DNA of 29,135 nt, taken from a bacterium (GTDB lineage Bacteria; UBA6262; WVXT01). The position numbers and the translations under genes were made by a program. This document shows positions 1 through 8,081 of the stretch, in pieces (positions within the stretch are counted from its first letter, which is position 1; each line of letters starts with the position of its first letter). The stretch lies in NCBI GenBank assembly GCA_035530055.1, contig DATKVN010000051.1, positions 1 to 29,135 of the forward strand. Direction: 5' to 3'. Under the pieces are notes generated by a model, which worked only from the letters and a program-made list of their open reading frames with translations, searched no databases and was not told the DNA's origin.

Positions 1-1
1 T

Positions 2-520
2 GAGAAGGCATACACCATCGGGCTGATTGGAGAAGGGAGATACCGGGAGGTAGAGGCCAAGAAGAGAGCCATCGAAAATGAGATAGCTCGATTAAAAGAG
101 GTCAAGATTTTTCCCGATTCCCGGACAAATAAGAAATTTTCTGAATTGGGATGGGTAACTTTAAGAAGTCCAATCAGTTTAGCTGAACTATTAAGGAGAC
201 CGGAAACTTCCTATTTTGATTTGAAACTTTTTGATAAGAGAAGTGATGAGGTTCCGTTGGAGGTAGCTGAACAGGTGGAAATTCAAATTAAATATGAAGG
301 ATATATCAAACACCAGGAACAAGAGATAGAAAAGTTTAAAAAGATGGAGAATAGAAAAATTCCTGCAAAAATTAATTATCAGGAAATTGTTGGTTTATCT
401 AATGAAGCCAGGGAGAAATTGTCTAAAATAAGACCAGACTCTTTAGGGCAGGCTTCACGCATTTCAGGAGTTACTCCAGCGGCAATCGCTATCTTAATGG
501 TTCATATGAAAAGGATGTGA
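2..520 (+). CDS. mnmG: MnmG (GidA), C-terminal part; 5' end outside window
   Basis: This is the last 172 codons of the FAD-dependent subunit of the MnmEG complex, which installs the 5-carboxymethylaminomethyl group on U34 of certain tRNAs. The open frame runs in from the window edge (first full codon at base 2) and shows the family's C-terminal helical domain: EKAYTIGLIGEGRYREVE near the edge, the conserved IKYEGYI tract, then LSNEAREKLSKIRP and the terminal GQASRISGVTPAAIAIL motif, which contacts MnmE. The FAD-binding domain is upstream of the window. It ends three bases before the next start codon, so the QueG-like gene is probably co-transcribed. The identification is very secure; only the N-terminus is missing. 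Confidence 0.96.
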   Translation, partial: EKAYTIGLIGEGRYREVEAKKRAIENEIARLKEVKIFPDSRTNKKFSELGWVTLRSPISLAELLRRPETSYFDLKLFDKRSDEVPLEVAEQVEIQIKYEGYIKHQEQEIEKFKKMENRKIPAKINYQEIVGLSNEAREKLSKIRPDSLGQASRISGVTPAAIAILMVHMKRM

Positions 521-523
521 AAT

Positions 524-1201
524 ATGGGTGAGGAGCAAGAAAACTATTCTAAATTAAAAGAATTTGCTTTGGGATGGGGATCTTCGTTATTTGGAGTTTG
601 TGACATTTCCAAATTGAAGGGCAAATTTTTAGATTTATCTCCCCAAGTCATTAAAGGACTGGATAAAGGAATTTCTTTAGCAGTGAGGTTGTCTGATAAG
701 ATAATCGATAGTATCGAAGATAGACCAACTAAACTATACTATTACCATTATCGCCAGGTGAATTATTTTTTGGACCGTCTGGCTCTGGGAGTGACGCAGT
801 TCATTCAAAATAGAGGCTGGGGAGCTTTACCCATACCAGCCTCTCAGACAATTGATTGGGAGAATCAGAGAGGCCATCTTTCCCACAAAGAGGTGGCGCA
901 ACAGGCAGGTCTGGGCTGGATTGGTAGGAACAATCTATTGGTGAATCCAGAATTTGGCTCCCGGATTAGACTGGTTACTGTTTTAACCGATTTTCCTATT
1001 TCCTTTGACAAACCGATAGAAGATGGATGTGGTGAGTGCAGGGACTGTCTGGAAATTTGCCCGGCAAAAGCTATCAGGGAGAGAGTGGAAGATTTTGATA
1101 GACTTGCCTGTTATAGGAAATTAAATGAATTCAGAAAGGTTTGTAATATAGGACACCACATCTGCGGAATCTGCGTAAAAGCTTGCCGGGGCCGGGAATA
1201 G
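524..1201 (+). CDS. QueG-like (COG1600-type) double 4Fe-4S protein, short form
   Basis: This 225-residue cytosolic iron-sulfur protein is related to epoxyqueuosine reductase. Two cysteine clusters are visible: CGECRDCLEICPAKAI at about 168-183 (CxxCxxCxxxCP, typical of 4Fe-4S ferredoxin folds) and a C-terminal set (ACYRK, CNIGHHICGICVKAC). The middle part, with PIPASQTIDW and HKEVAQQAGLGWIGRNNLLVNPEFG, is the characteristic QueG-family core. It is clearly shorter than classical QueG (about 310-380 residues) and lacks the HEAT-like C-terminal extension, so it may be a paralogous reductase and not the queuosine enzyme itself. The start at 524 lies 3 nt after the mnmG stop, with AAGGATG upstream serving as a ribosome site. 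Its neighbour mnmG modifies U34; queC for queuosine lies about 14 kb downstream. Confidence 0.8.
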   Translation: MGEEQENYSKLKEFALGWGSSLFGVCDISKLKGKFLDLSPQVIKGLDKGISLAVRLSDKIIDSIEDRPTKLYYYHYRQVNYFLDRLALGVTQFIQNRGWGALPIPASQTIDWENQRGHLSHKEVAQQAGLGWIGRNNLLVNPEFGSRIRLVTVLTDFPISFDKPIEDGCGECRDCLEICPAKAIRERVEDFDRLACYRKLNEFRKVCNIGHHICGICVKACRGRE

Positions 1202-1211
1202 CAATTTCTTG

Positions 1212-1240
1212 TTGATTTAAATTTTAAAAGATGTTATAAT
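1212..1240 (+). promoter_or_regulatory. Sigma70-type promoter for the PorV-Kelch-cyclase operon
   Basis: TTGATT (1212-1217) and TATAAT (1235-1240) are separated by exactly 17 nt. The expected transcription start, about 7 nt after the -10 box, falls at about 1247, next to the ATG at 1248. There is no purine-rich ribosome site between the -10 box and the ATG. Confidence 0.7.
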
Positions 1241-1247
1241 TATATGA

Positions 1248-3140
1248 ATGGAAAAACGCGTTCCTAAAATCGCAGTCCTAACCTTCCTATTTTCATTTCT
1301 TATTTTTCCCTCCCAGCTATGGGGAGCAGGAGATGCCGGCGCTCCTGGTTCATTCTTGAATTTTGGAACTGGCGCCCGTTCCCAGGCGATGGGAAGCGCT
1401 TTTACCGGCCTTTCTGACGACGTTACTGCTATCTACTGGAATCCTGCCGGACTTTCCCGACTCCCCAGAAATCAACTCACATTCTTTGAAGCCCCACTCT
1501 GGGAAGAGACAAATTATCTCTTCGCCGGATATGGCCACCCCACAAAAAAAATGGGAACGTTTGGAATAGGATTTATAAATTTACAAAGCAGTAACTTTGA
1601 ATATAGAGAAAGCATCATTGCCTACCCTGAATATTATTTTGATATAAAACAAATGGCATTCCTTTTGGCCTATGGCCGCAAATTTTTTCCATTTCTCTCC
1701 GCAGGACTCGGCTTTAAAATTGTACAAAAGAGAATGCCTGTAGAGGATAATGAGTATTCTGGTAGTGGATTTGGCATGGATTTAGGACTTCTCTACCACC
1801 CGCAGGATGTAAAAGGTGAAGGCTTTTTCTGGCAGCAGTTAAGAAGGCTTTCATTTGGCGTTAATTTGCAGAATTTAGTTCCCCCCAAGGTTCAGATGAA
1901 ATCAGATGGAATTTCTCGTACCCAAGAAACTTACGGCTTAAATCTTAAATTTGGAACATCCTATCAGGTGAGAAATCTAATTCCTAAATGGAGGGACAAA
2001 TTAACAATAAATATCGATTTAAACAAACCATATCTTGGAGGCCTAAAGGTCGCTTTTGGGGGAGAATACTGGTTCAAGAATACTATTGCTTTTCGCCTGG
2101 GATATGGAAAGGATAACCTTAATTTTGGTTTGGGATTTCTCTATCGCTGGGTTCAGTTTGATTATGGGTTTACTCCTCACGATTTGGGGCTCAGTCACAG
2201 GTTTTCCGTCACCCTTAAATTTGGCAGGCAGATTATTGAGATTGAAGAGTTCACAAGATACAGAGCCAGATTGCGGGCGGAAGAATACTATAAATCGGGA
2301 CTGGAACATTATCGAGCGGGAAGACTGGCGGATGCTCTGGCAGAATGGGATAGGGCCTTAATCTGGCGTCCCGATGACCTGGAAATTCAAAAGAGAGTGG
2401 GAGAAGTTTCCCAGGAGATGGAAATTACTGTAAATAGGAAATTGATGGAAAAACATATTGGCCAGGCATATTCATTCTATGAGGAAGGAAAGCTTATTGA
2501 CTCGCTTGATGAATGGAGAGAGGTTTTAAAGCTTGACCCAACAAGCATCAGGGCAAAAGAATACATTGAGAGAATTGAAGGAAAACTTTCAAAGATAGAC
2601 AGAGAAAAATATTTGGAAAGGGTAAAAGAAAAAAGCAAAGCAGAGATTGCAAGACTTCTTGGTAGGGGAGACAGGTTTTATGAGCAGGAAAGATACGTTG
2701 AAGCTATTAAAGAGTGGGAGAAAATTCTAAAAATAAATCCCAACCATACTCTGGCAAGAGAAAATATTGACCAGACAAAAGAGAAGATTGAAAGGTTAAT
2801 AAAAGTTCACATTTCCCGAGGGAAGGAATTCTTTGATAAGAAAGATAGCGCTAGCGCAATTAAGGAATTTAAGGTAGTACTCAATTTTGCCCCGGAGAAT
2901 AAAGAGGCAAAAGAATATATAGAAAAAACGAAGGAACAGGCTGCCGAAGTAGTTAAGAAAGTAAGCCGGGCTGAGATCGATGCGCTTTATTATGAGGCGG
3001 CAGATTTATATTTAAAAGGAAAATATGAAGAATCGATAAGTGTTTTGAATAAACTTCTGGAACTTGACCCGATAAATGAGAATGCTTATAAACTACTGGA
3101 AAAAGCAAAAAGTGTACTTGAGTTAATGGGGAAAAAATGA
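1248..3140 (+). CDS. PorV/UPF0164-like outer-membrane beta-barrel fused to C-terminal TPR repeats
   Basis: This 630-residue exported protein has a signal peptide at about 1-26 (hydrophobic FLFSFLIFPSQLW, cleavage near GAGDAG). Residues about 30-325 are a PorV/PorQ-type barrel, with the diagnostic start SFLNFGTGARSQAMGSAFTG followed by DDVTAIYWNPAGLSRL and many alternating aromatic beta-strands. About five TPR-like units follow from 340 (YYKSGLEHYRAGRLADALAEW, SFYEEGKLIDSLDEW, RFYEQERYVEAIKEWEKIL, EFFDKKDSASAIKEF, DLYLKGKYEESISVL). In Bacteroidetes PorV shuttles type IX secretion cargo; in other phyla the role is not established. The TPR part would face the periplasm or bind partners. The stop codon overlaps the start of the Kelch gene (ATGA), so the two are translationally coupled. 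The fused TPR tail is absent from classical PorV. Confidence 0.85.
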   Translation: MEKRVPKIAVLTFLFSFLIFPSQLWGAGDAGAPGSFLNFGTGARSQAMGSAFTGLSDDVTAIYWNPAGLSRLPRNQLTFFEAPLWEETNYLFAGYGHPTKKMGTFGIGFINLQSSNFEYRESIIAYPEYYFDIKQMAFLLAYGRKFFPFLSAGLGFKIVQKRMPVEDNEYSGSGFGMDLGLLYHPQDVKGEGFFWQQLRRLSFGVNLQNLVPPKVQMKSDGISRTQETYGLNLKFGTSYQVRNLIPKWRDKLTINIDLNKPYLGGLKVAFGGEYWFKNTIAFRLGYGKDNLNFGLGFLYRWVQFDYGFTPHDLGLSHRFSVTLKFGRQIIEIEEFTRYRARLRAEEYYKSGLEHYRAGRLADALAEWDRALIWRPDDLEIQKRVGEVSQEMEITVNRKLMEKHIGQAYSFYEEGKLIDSLDEWREVLKLDPTSIRAKEYIERIEGKLSKIDREKYLERVKEKSKAEIARLLGRGDRFYEQERYVEAIKEWEKILKINPNHTLARENIDQTKEKIERLIKVHISRGKEFFDKKDSASAIKEFKVVLNFAPENKEAKEYIEKTKEQAAEVVKKVSRAEIDALYYEAADLYLKGKYEESISVLNKLLELDPINENAYKLLEKAKSVLELMGKK

Positions 3141-4537
3141 GAAAAAAAACTGGTAGTGTAGGGCTTTATGCCCGTAAGATTATTTATGGTGCGGTTTTAG
3201 GATTGATTTTGATTTTTACATTGGAAAAATTAGTGATGGCCCAGGTCTGTGAGGAGCTTAAACCAGTTGGTGCTTCGCCTGATGGGAGGAATGGTCATGT
3301 GTCAGTCTCTTCAGGCGGTTCTGAGCAATTTGTCTTTGGCGGATTTAACCAGAACACTGACTTGTGGAGACTTAGAGAAGAAGGAGAGGGAAACTGGATA
3401 TGGGAAAATACGGGTACCAGGGAGCCTAATACTCCTTCTGAGAGAGGAGGACATAGCGGGATTTTTGCCAATGGTTTCGATAATTCCATTATCGTTTTTG
3501 GCGGTTCAGCATCTCCTTTGGTCGCTCCCAGTGATATAGTCCCCTATAAATTGGCAAACCCCTGGGATGGGAGTTCTAAGTGGGAAAAATTGGTCCCTGT
3601 TGGTTTTTTTCCTCCTCCTATGGCAGAACATACAGCAGTTTATGATAATAATGATAACCGGATGATTGTTTTTGGAGGTTATAAGGCTATTGATCCAGTT
3701 GTCGCATTAAATGAAACGTACACTTTAGATTTTGACCTTGCCTTCTGGCCCCTGGTGAATCCAGGAGACAAACCTCCTGCCCGCTATGGACATTCAGCAG
3801 TCTGGACCGGCGGGCAAATGATTGTCTTTGGAGGAAAAGATAACTCCCAGGAATTCCTTGATGATTGCTGGCAGTTTGATCCAGGGTTAAATTCCTGGAC
3901 TCCAGTGCCTATCACTGGAGATAAACCACCTGCCCGCTGGCAGCATACTGCGGTCTGGAAATGGGAGCCCATGGAACCGGGAAAAATGATTATTTTTGGT
4001 GGAGAGGATAAAAATGGAAAACCTCTTGATGATTTCTGGGTTTTGTACACCCCTGGTCCCGGAGAACCTAATTACAGGTGGAAGAGAATTTATCCCATCG
4101 GGGATTTGCCTTCCAAAAGGTCTGGACATGCGACAGGACTTTTCTGGGGTGGGGACGGAGAAAAAGTGTTAATTTTCGGCGGTTTTGATGGAAGTAATAA
4201 TCTTAATGACGTTTATGCGTTTTTCAAAGATGAAGAGGTAGAGCAGGCTTTGGAGAAAAAGCCATTTAATGCTCCCAATCCATTCAATCCTGATACAGAG
4301 GATACCAAGATTTGCTACTACCTTGAAGAGGACGATGACGACGTAAAGATAAAACTGTTTACTTTGACTGGTGAATTGGTGTATTCGTGGGAAAATATTT
4401 CAGGAAAAGCAGGATTGAACCAGTGGCCATGGAATGGAAAAAATGAGAAGGGAAAGATTGTAGAAAACGGGGGATATATCTGTTTAATTGAAGCCGGCGG
4501 GAAAAAACAGAAATGCAAAATCGCTGTCCTTAGATAA
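3137..4537 (+). CDS. Secreted Kelch-repeat protein with FlgD-like / type-A sorting-like C-terminal domain
   Basis: This 466-residue protein has an N-terminal signal sequence (hydrophobic IIYGAVLGLILIFTLEKL, likely cleavage after VMA-Q). About six Kelch blades follow, each with the GHxxV..xxxIVFGG pattern (QFVFGGF, SIIVFGGSA, RMIVFGGYK, QMIVFGGKD, KMIIFGGED, KVLIFGGFD), making a six-bladed propeller at about 45-375. The C-terminal part, from about 378, starts APNPFNPDTEDTKICYYL and continues VKIKLFTLTGELVYSW, then NGKNEKGKIVENGGYI. This FlgD-Ig-like domain terminates many secreted proteins in diderm phyla and resembles type IX sorting domains. The gene overlaps the PorV-like gene by 4 nt, suggesting it is cargo or partner of that barrel. 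The positively charged part of the signal peptide is partly encoded by a repeat arm (see 3153-3177). Confidence 0.87.
   Translation: MRKKTGSVGLYARKIIYGAVLGLILIFTLEKLVMAQVCEELKPVGASPDGRNGHVSVSSGGSEQFVFGGFNQNTDLWRLREEGEGNWIWENTGTREPNTPSERGGHSGIFANGFDNSIIVFGGSASPLVAPSDIVPYKLANPWDGSSKWEKLVPVGFFPPPMAEHTAVYDNNDNRMIVFGGYKAIDPVVALNETYTLDFDLAFWPLVNPGDKPPARYGHSAVWTGGQMIVFGGKDNSQEFLDDCWQFDPGLNSWTPVPITGDKPPARWQHTAVWKWEPMEPGKMIIFGGEDKNGKPLDDFWVLYTPGPGEPNYRWKRIYPIGDLPSKRSGHATGLFWGGDGEKVLIFGGFDGSNNLNDVYAFFKDEEVEQALEKKPFNAPNPFNPDTEDTKICYYLEEDDDDVKIKLFTLTGELVYSWENISGKAGLNQWPWNGKNEKGKIVENGGYICLIEAGGKKQKCKIAVLR
3153..3177 (+). repeat. Half of a palindromic repeat, lying inside the Kelch signal peptide
   Basis: This 25-nt stretch, beginning GTAGTGTAGGGC and ending TGCCCGTAA, is identical to the left arm of the hairpin at 15711-15735. 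Here it is translated in frame, giving residues around GSVGLYARK of the signal peptide n-region. The partner arm is absent. Confidence 0.85.
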
Positions 4538-4555
4538 AATTGCATTGGGAGTAAG

Positions 4556-5890
4556 ATGAAAAGAGTTTCCAGAATCGCCATTAAGTTTTCAGGAATTGTC
4601 TCAGTAGTGATTTTGGTAATTATGCTTATTATGGCATCATTGATTTTAAGGCAAACGAGAAACTCTCTTATAAAGGAAATGGAGATAAGGGCAGAATTCT
4701 TTGCCCGGAATGTTAGGGAATCTCTTTTTCCCCAGCCAGACGCATTCTCCTTATATTTTTCTGTTACGGAAATGATTAAAGAAAAAGCAATTCTTTATGC
4801 TATGGTTTTTGATGAAAAAGGAGAAGTCATTTCGCATTCTGACACAGCAAAAATCGGGGAAAAGGCAGAGGAAATTGCAGGAAAGCAGATAGTTGTTAAA
4901 CGAGAAGAGAATCTCTACAGAGTTTCTGTTCCCATTATTGTTGGCGATAAATTTGCAGGTGGTGTAAGAATAGGATTTTCTCAGGAATCAATATCAACAG
5001 CACTGGTAGAGATGAGAAATAAAATTATTCTAATAACCATAGGGGTTCTTGCATTTAGTATATTTGTTACGGTAATTGTGGTCACATTTATGGTTTCTCC
5101 AATAAATGTGCTTGTTGATATTGCCAGAAAAATTGGAAAGGGAGATTTAGAACAGAAAGTGGAAATGAAAAGAAAAGATGAACTGGGAGAACTGGGAAAT
5201 ACTTTTAATGAAATGATAAAGGGGCTTAAAGACAGGGATTTCATAAGGAATACTTTCGGTAAATATGTTTCCAAACAGGTTGCCGAAGCAATTCTGAATG
5301 GAAGGCTTGAACTTGGTGGAGAAAGGAAAAGGGCAACTGTTCTCATAAGCGATGTAAGAAATTTTACTGCACTGAGTGAGAAACTTCCTCCCGAAGAGGT
5401 TGTCGACTTTTTAAACGAGTATTTCAGTGAAATGGTAAGCGTGGTGACAAAATATGAAGGAACGCTGGATAAATTTATCGGGGATGCACTTCTTGCTGTA
5501 TTCGGTGCTCCCATAGCCCATCAAGATGATGCCAAGAGAGCAGTATTTGCTGCACTGGAAATGCAGGAGAAGTTGAAAGAGTTCAATAAAAAGAGAGTAA
5601 AAAAGGGAAAAAACGAGATAAGAATTGGAGTTGCCGTTCATACAGGAAATCTTGTGGCAGGAAATATTGGCAGCGAAGTGAGAATGGAATATACGGTTAT
5701 TGGAGATACAGTTAATTTGACCTCAAGACTTGAGCCGTTGAATAAACAGTTTGGAACTAAAATACTGATAAGTGAGAGCACCTATAGTGAAGTTAAAGAT
5801 GATATTGAAGTGAGAGAAATTCCCGCTGTTGAGCTAAGGGGAAAAGAAGAAAAAGTTAAGGTCTACGATGTATTAGGAAAAAAAAGTTAG
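4556..5890 (+). CDS. Membrane class III adenylate/guanylate cyclase with periplasmic sensor and HAMP
   Basis: This 444-residue protein should make cyclic nucleotide from NTP in response to an extracytoplasmic signal. Transmembrane helix 1 (about 10-30) and helix 2 (about 156-180) flank a sensor loop of about 125 residues that looks PAS/Cache-like (AILYAMVFDEKGEVISHSD, YRVSVPIIVGDKFAGGVRIG). A HAMP linker follows (about 180-230, SPINVLVDIARKIGKGDLEQ, DELGELGNTFNEM). The class III catalytic domain occupies 255-440. Metal-binding aspartates are D266 (LISDVRNFT) and D310 (KFIGDALLAVFG). K306 and D384 (YTVIGDTVNLTSRLE) are the residues expected for adenine recognition, and N387 and R391 are present for transition-state binding. 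All key residues are intact, so it should act as a homodimeric adenylate cyclase. Ribosome site GGGAG lies 4 nt upstream of ATG. It ends the operon with the PorV-like and Kelch genes. Confidence 0.93.
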   Translation: MKRVSRIAIKFSGIVSVVILVIMLIMASLILRQTRNSLIKEMEIRAEFFARNVRESLFPQPDAFSLYFSVTEMIKEKAILYAMVFDEKGEVISHSDTAKIGEKAEEIAGKQIVVKREENLYRVSVPIIVGDKFAGGVRIGFSQESISTALVEMRNKIILITIGVLAFSIFVTVIVVTFMVSPINVLVDIARKIGKGDLEQKVEMKRKDELGELGNTFNEMIKGLKDRDFIRNTFGKYVSKQVAEAILNGRLELGGERKRATVLISDVRNFTALSEKLPPEEVVDFLNEYFSEMVSVVTKYEGTLDKFIGDALLAVFGAPIAHQDDAKRAVFAALEMQEKLKEFNKKRVKKGKNEIRIGVAVHTGNLVAGNIGSEVRMEYTVIGDTVNLTSRLEPLNKQFGTKILISESTYSEVKDDIEVREIPAVELRGKEEKVKVYDVLGKKS

Positions 5891-5920
5891 GCCCTCAGCC
5901 CGCCACTCAGTTAGCCCAAA

Positions 5921-6375
5921 CCTCCTTTTCGGGAAGACTCCAAAGATTCTGGAGTAGCAGAGCTTGCTCTGCGTTATTAACGCGAAACAAGTTTCGCTAC
6001 TCTCGACCTCCCTTTCGGGAGGACTCCAAAGATTCTGGAGTAGCAGAGCTTGCTCTGCGTTATTAACGCGAAACAAGTTTCGCTACTCCCAGCCTCCCTT
6101 TCGGGAGGACTCCAAAGATTCTGGAGTAGCAGAGCTTGCTCTGCGTTATTAACGCGAAACAAGTTTCGCTATTCCCAACCTCCCTTTCGGGAGGACTCCA
6201 AAGATTCTGGAGTAGCAGAGTTTGCTCTGCGTTATTAACGCGAAACAAGTTTCGCTACTCCCAGCCTCCCTTTCGGGAGGACTCCAAAGATTGGAGTAGC
6301 ACCGCTTGCTCTGCGTTATTAACGCGAAACAAGTTTCGCTACTCCCAACCTCCCTTTCGGGAGGACTCCAAGATA
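5921..6375. repeat. Tandem array of five 86-nt palindromic units plus a partial sixth
   Basis: Units begin with CCTCC(C/T)TTTC at 5921, 6007, 6093, 6179, 6265 and (partial) 6349. The period is 86 nt; the fifth unit is 84 nt because two bases are lost near 6293. Each unit is almost entirely self-complementary: CCTCCC/GGGAGG, ACTCC/GGAGT, GCAGAGC/GCTCTGC, GCGTTA/TAACGC, GCGAAAC/GTTTCGC. In addition GGAGTAGC pairs with GCTACTCC around the last three hairpins, giving a 53-nt three-armed cloverleaf (for example 6037-6089). Units differ at only a few positions. The first unit has a weakened CCTCC hairpin, and the fifth has CACCGC replacing CAGAGC, which breaks one stem. The period is not a multiple of three, so the open frames running through it are not genes. 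The array lies between the cyclase stop and the gdhA leader. Confidence 0.95.
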
Positions 6376-6401
6376 CTGGGGGCCTTGGGCGAAAAAAAAG
6401 A

Positions 6402-6430
6402 TTGACAAGACTGGGGCCTTGTGGTACAAT
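6402..6430 (+). promoter_or_regulatory. Strong sigma70-type promoter (P1) for the gdhA leader RNA
   Basis: A consensus TTGACA (6402-6407) and TACAAT (6425-6430) have a 17-nt spacer. The predicted start, at about 6437, is the first base of a hairpin (AGCAC..GTGCT). Confidence 0.85.
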
Positions 6431-6470
6431 TCTGATAGCACAAGGTTAGTGCTTAAAGAAAAGGGACGAA

Positions 6471-6494
6471 GGCGTTCGAGAGAACGTCTTTTTT
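6471..6494 (+). terminator. Intrinsic terminator 1 in the gdhA leader
   Basis: The stem GGCGTTC (6471-6477) / GAACGTC (6482-6488) has one G-U pair and a GAGA tetraloop. It is followed by six T (6489-6494). Confidence 0.8.
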
Positions 6495-6531
6495 ATAATC
6501 TTTTCTTTTAAAGTTAGAAAACTGGACAAAG

Positions 6532-6571
6532 ACGTCCTTTTTAGCAGGTTTGCTAATAAGGACGTTTTTTT
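6532..6571 (+). terminator. Intrinsic terminator 2 in the gdhA leader
   Basis: Bases 6532-6546 pair with 6551-6565: 15 positions with one T-T mismatch and loop GGTT. The T-run covers 6565-6571. It is a very strong Rho-independent terminator shape. Its first six bases on the 5' side are shared with the hexaloop hairpin at 6524-6537. Confidence 0.88.
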
Positions 6572-6579
6572 ATTAAGAC

Positions 6580-6608
6580 AATAATGTCTTTCGTAGACCA
6601 TTATTTTT
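6580..6608 (+). terminator. Third terminator-like hairpin before the second gdhA promoter
   Basis: AATAATG (6580-6586) pairs with CATTATT (6599-6605), and TCT pairs with AGA inside it after one bulged C; the loop is TTCGT. Five T follow (6604-6608). It is AT-rich and weaker than terminator 2. Confidence 0.5.
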
Positions 6609-6609
6609 C

Positions 6610-6638
6610 TTGACTAATGTAAAAAAATTAGAGATAAT
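6610..6638 (+). promoter_or_regulatory. Second sigma70-type promoter (P2) for gdhA
   Basis: TTGACT (6610-6615) and GATAAT (6633-6638) have a 17-nt spacer. It lies downstream of all three terminator-like hairpins, so it could give gdhA transcription that bypasses the leader. Confidence 0.7.
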
Positions 6639-6670
6639 TAAAAAATGTATTCCACGCAACACCGTCCTAA

Positions 6671-6711
6671 TGACTTACAATAGATTATATCTACTGATGT
6701 TTTGTGAGTCA
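6671..6711 (+). promoter_or_regulatory. Structured 5' UTR hairpin of gdhA
   Basis: TGACTTAC (6671-6678) pairs with GTGAGTCA (6704-6711) over 8 bp with one G-U. It encloses a second hairpin, TAGAT/ATCTA (6681-6693). It ends about 11 nt before the ribosome site AAAGGAGAGG. It matches no riboswitch class I know. Confidence 0.4.
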
Positions 6712-6719
6712 GGTGGTAA

Positions 6720-8081
<1,362 letters not shown>

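Larger units (their letters stand above)
6437..6571 (+). promoter_or_regulatory. Predicted antitermination leader RNA (two hexaloop/terminator modules) upstream of gdhA
   Basis: The RNA would begin with hairpin AGCAC/GUGCU (6437-6441 / 6449-6453, loop AAGGUUA). Then come two related hairpins. GGAC/GUUC (6464-6467 / 6474-6477) has loop GAAGGC, and GGAC/GUCC (6524-6527 / 6534-6537) has loop AAAGAC. Each shares bases with the 5' strand of a following intrinsic terminator, so hairpin and terminator are mutually exclusive. In known ANTAR-protein targets, small stems with hexaloops of the form ANNGNN overlap a terminator, and protein binding prevents termination. The second loop fits that form; the first has G at position 1. 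Either the RNA is a regulated gdhA leader or it is released as a small RNA of about 60 or 135 nt. No ANTAR protein gene is in the window. The structural reading is by eye. Confidence 0.6.

Noticed and set aside
4981-5514. Long antisense open frame opposite the cyclase gene
   Set aside because: It is a low-complexity Ser/Leu/Phe-rich translation of the reverse strand of a clear gene, without a ribosome site or family signature.
6037-6089. tRNA gene suggested by the cloverleaf fold
   Set aside because: There is no anticodon-loop sequence, T-loop GTTCRA, D-loop GG or 7-bp acceptor with CCA context. Arms have 2-4 nt loops, as in DNA palindromes.
5921-6375. CRISPR array
   Set aside because: Units are contiguous, with no unique spacers between repeats, and no cas genes are in the window.
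5964-6405. Several overlapping open frames on both strands through the 86-nt array, with similar predicted peptides
   Set aside because: They arise from the repeat itself. The period is not a multiple of 3, so frames rotate between copies; there are no ribosome sites, and the DNA is built of palindromes.
6464-6494. glnA (glutamine) riboswitch or a tRNA fragment, because of GGACGAAGGCGTTCGA
   Set aside because: The conserved glutamine-riboswitch core is not recognisable, and the GTTCGA is part of a terminator stem. The duplicated GGAC-hexaloop-GUYC pattern fits an antitermination element better.
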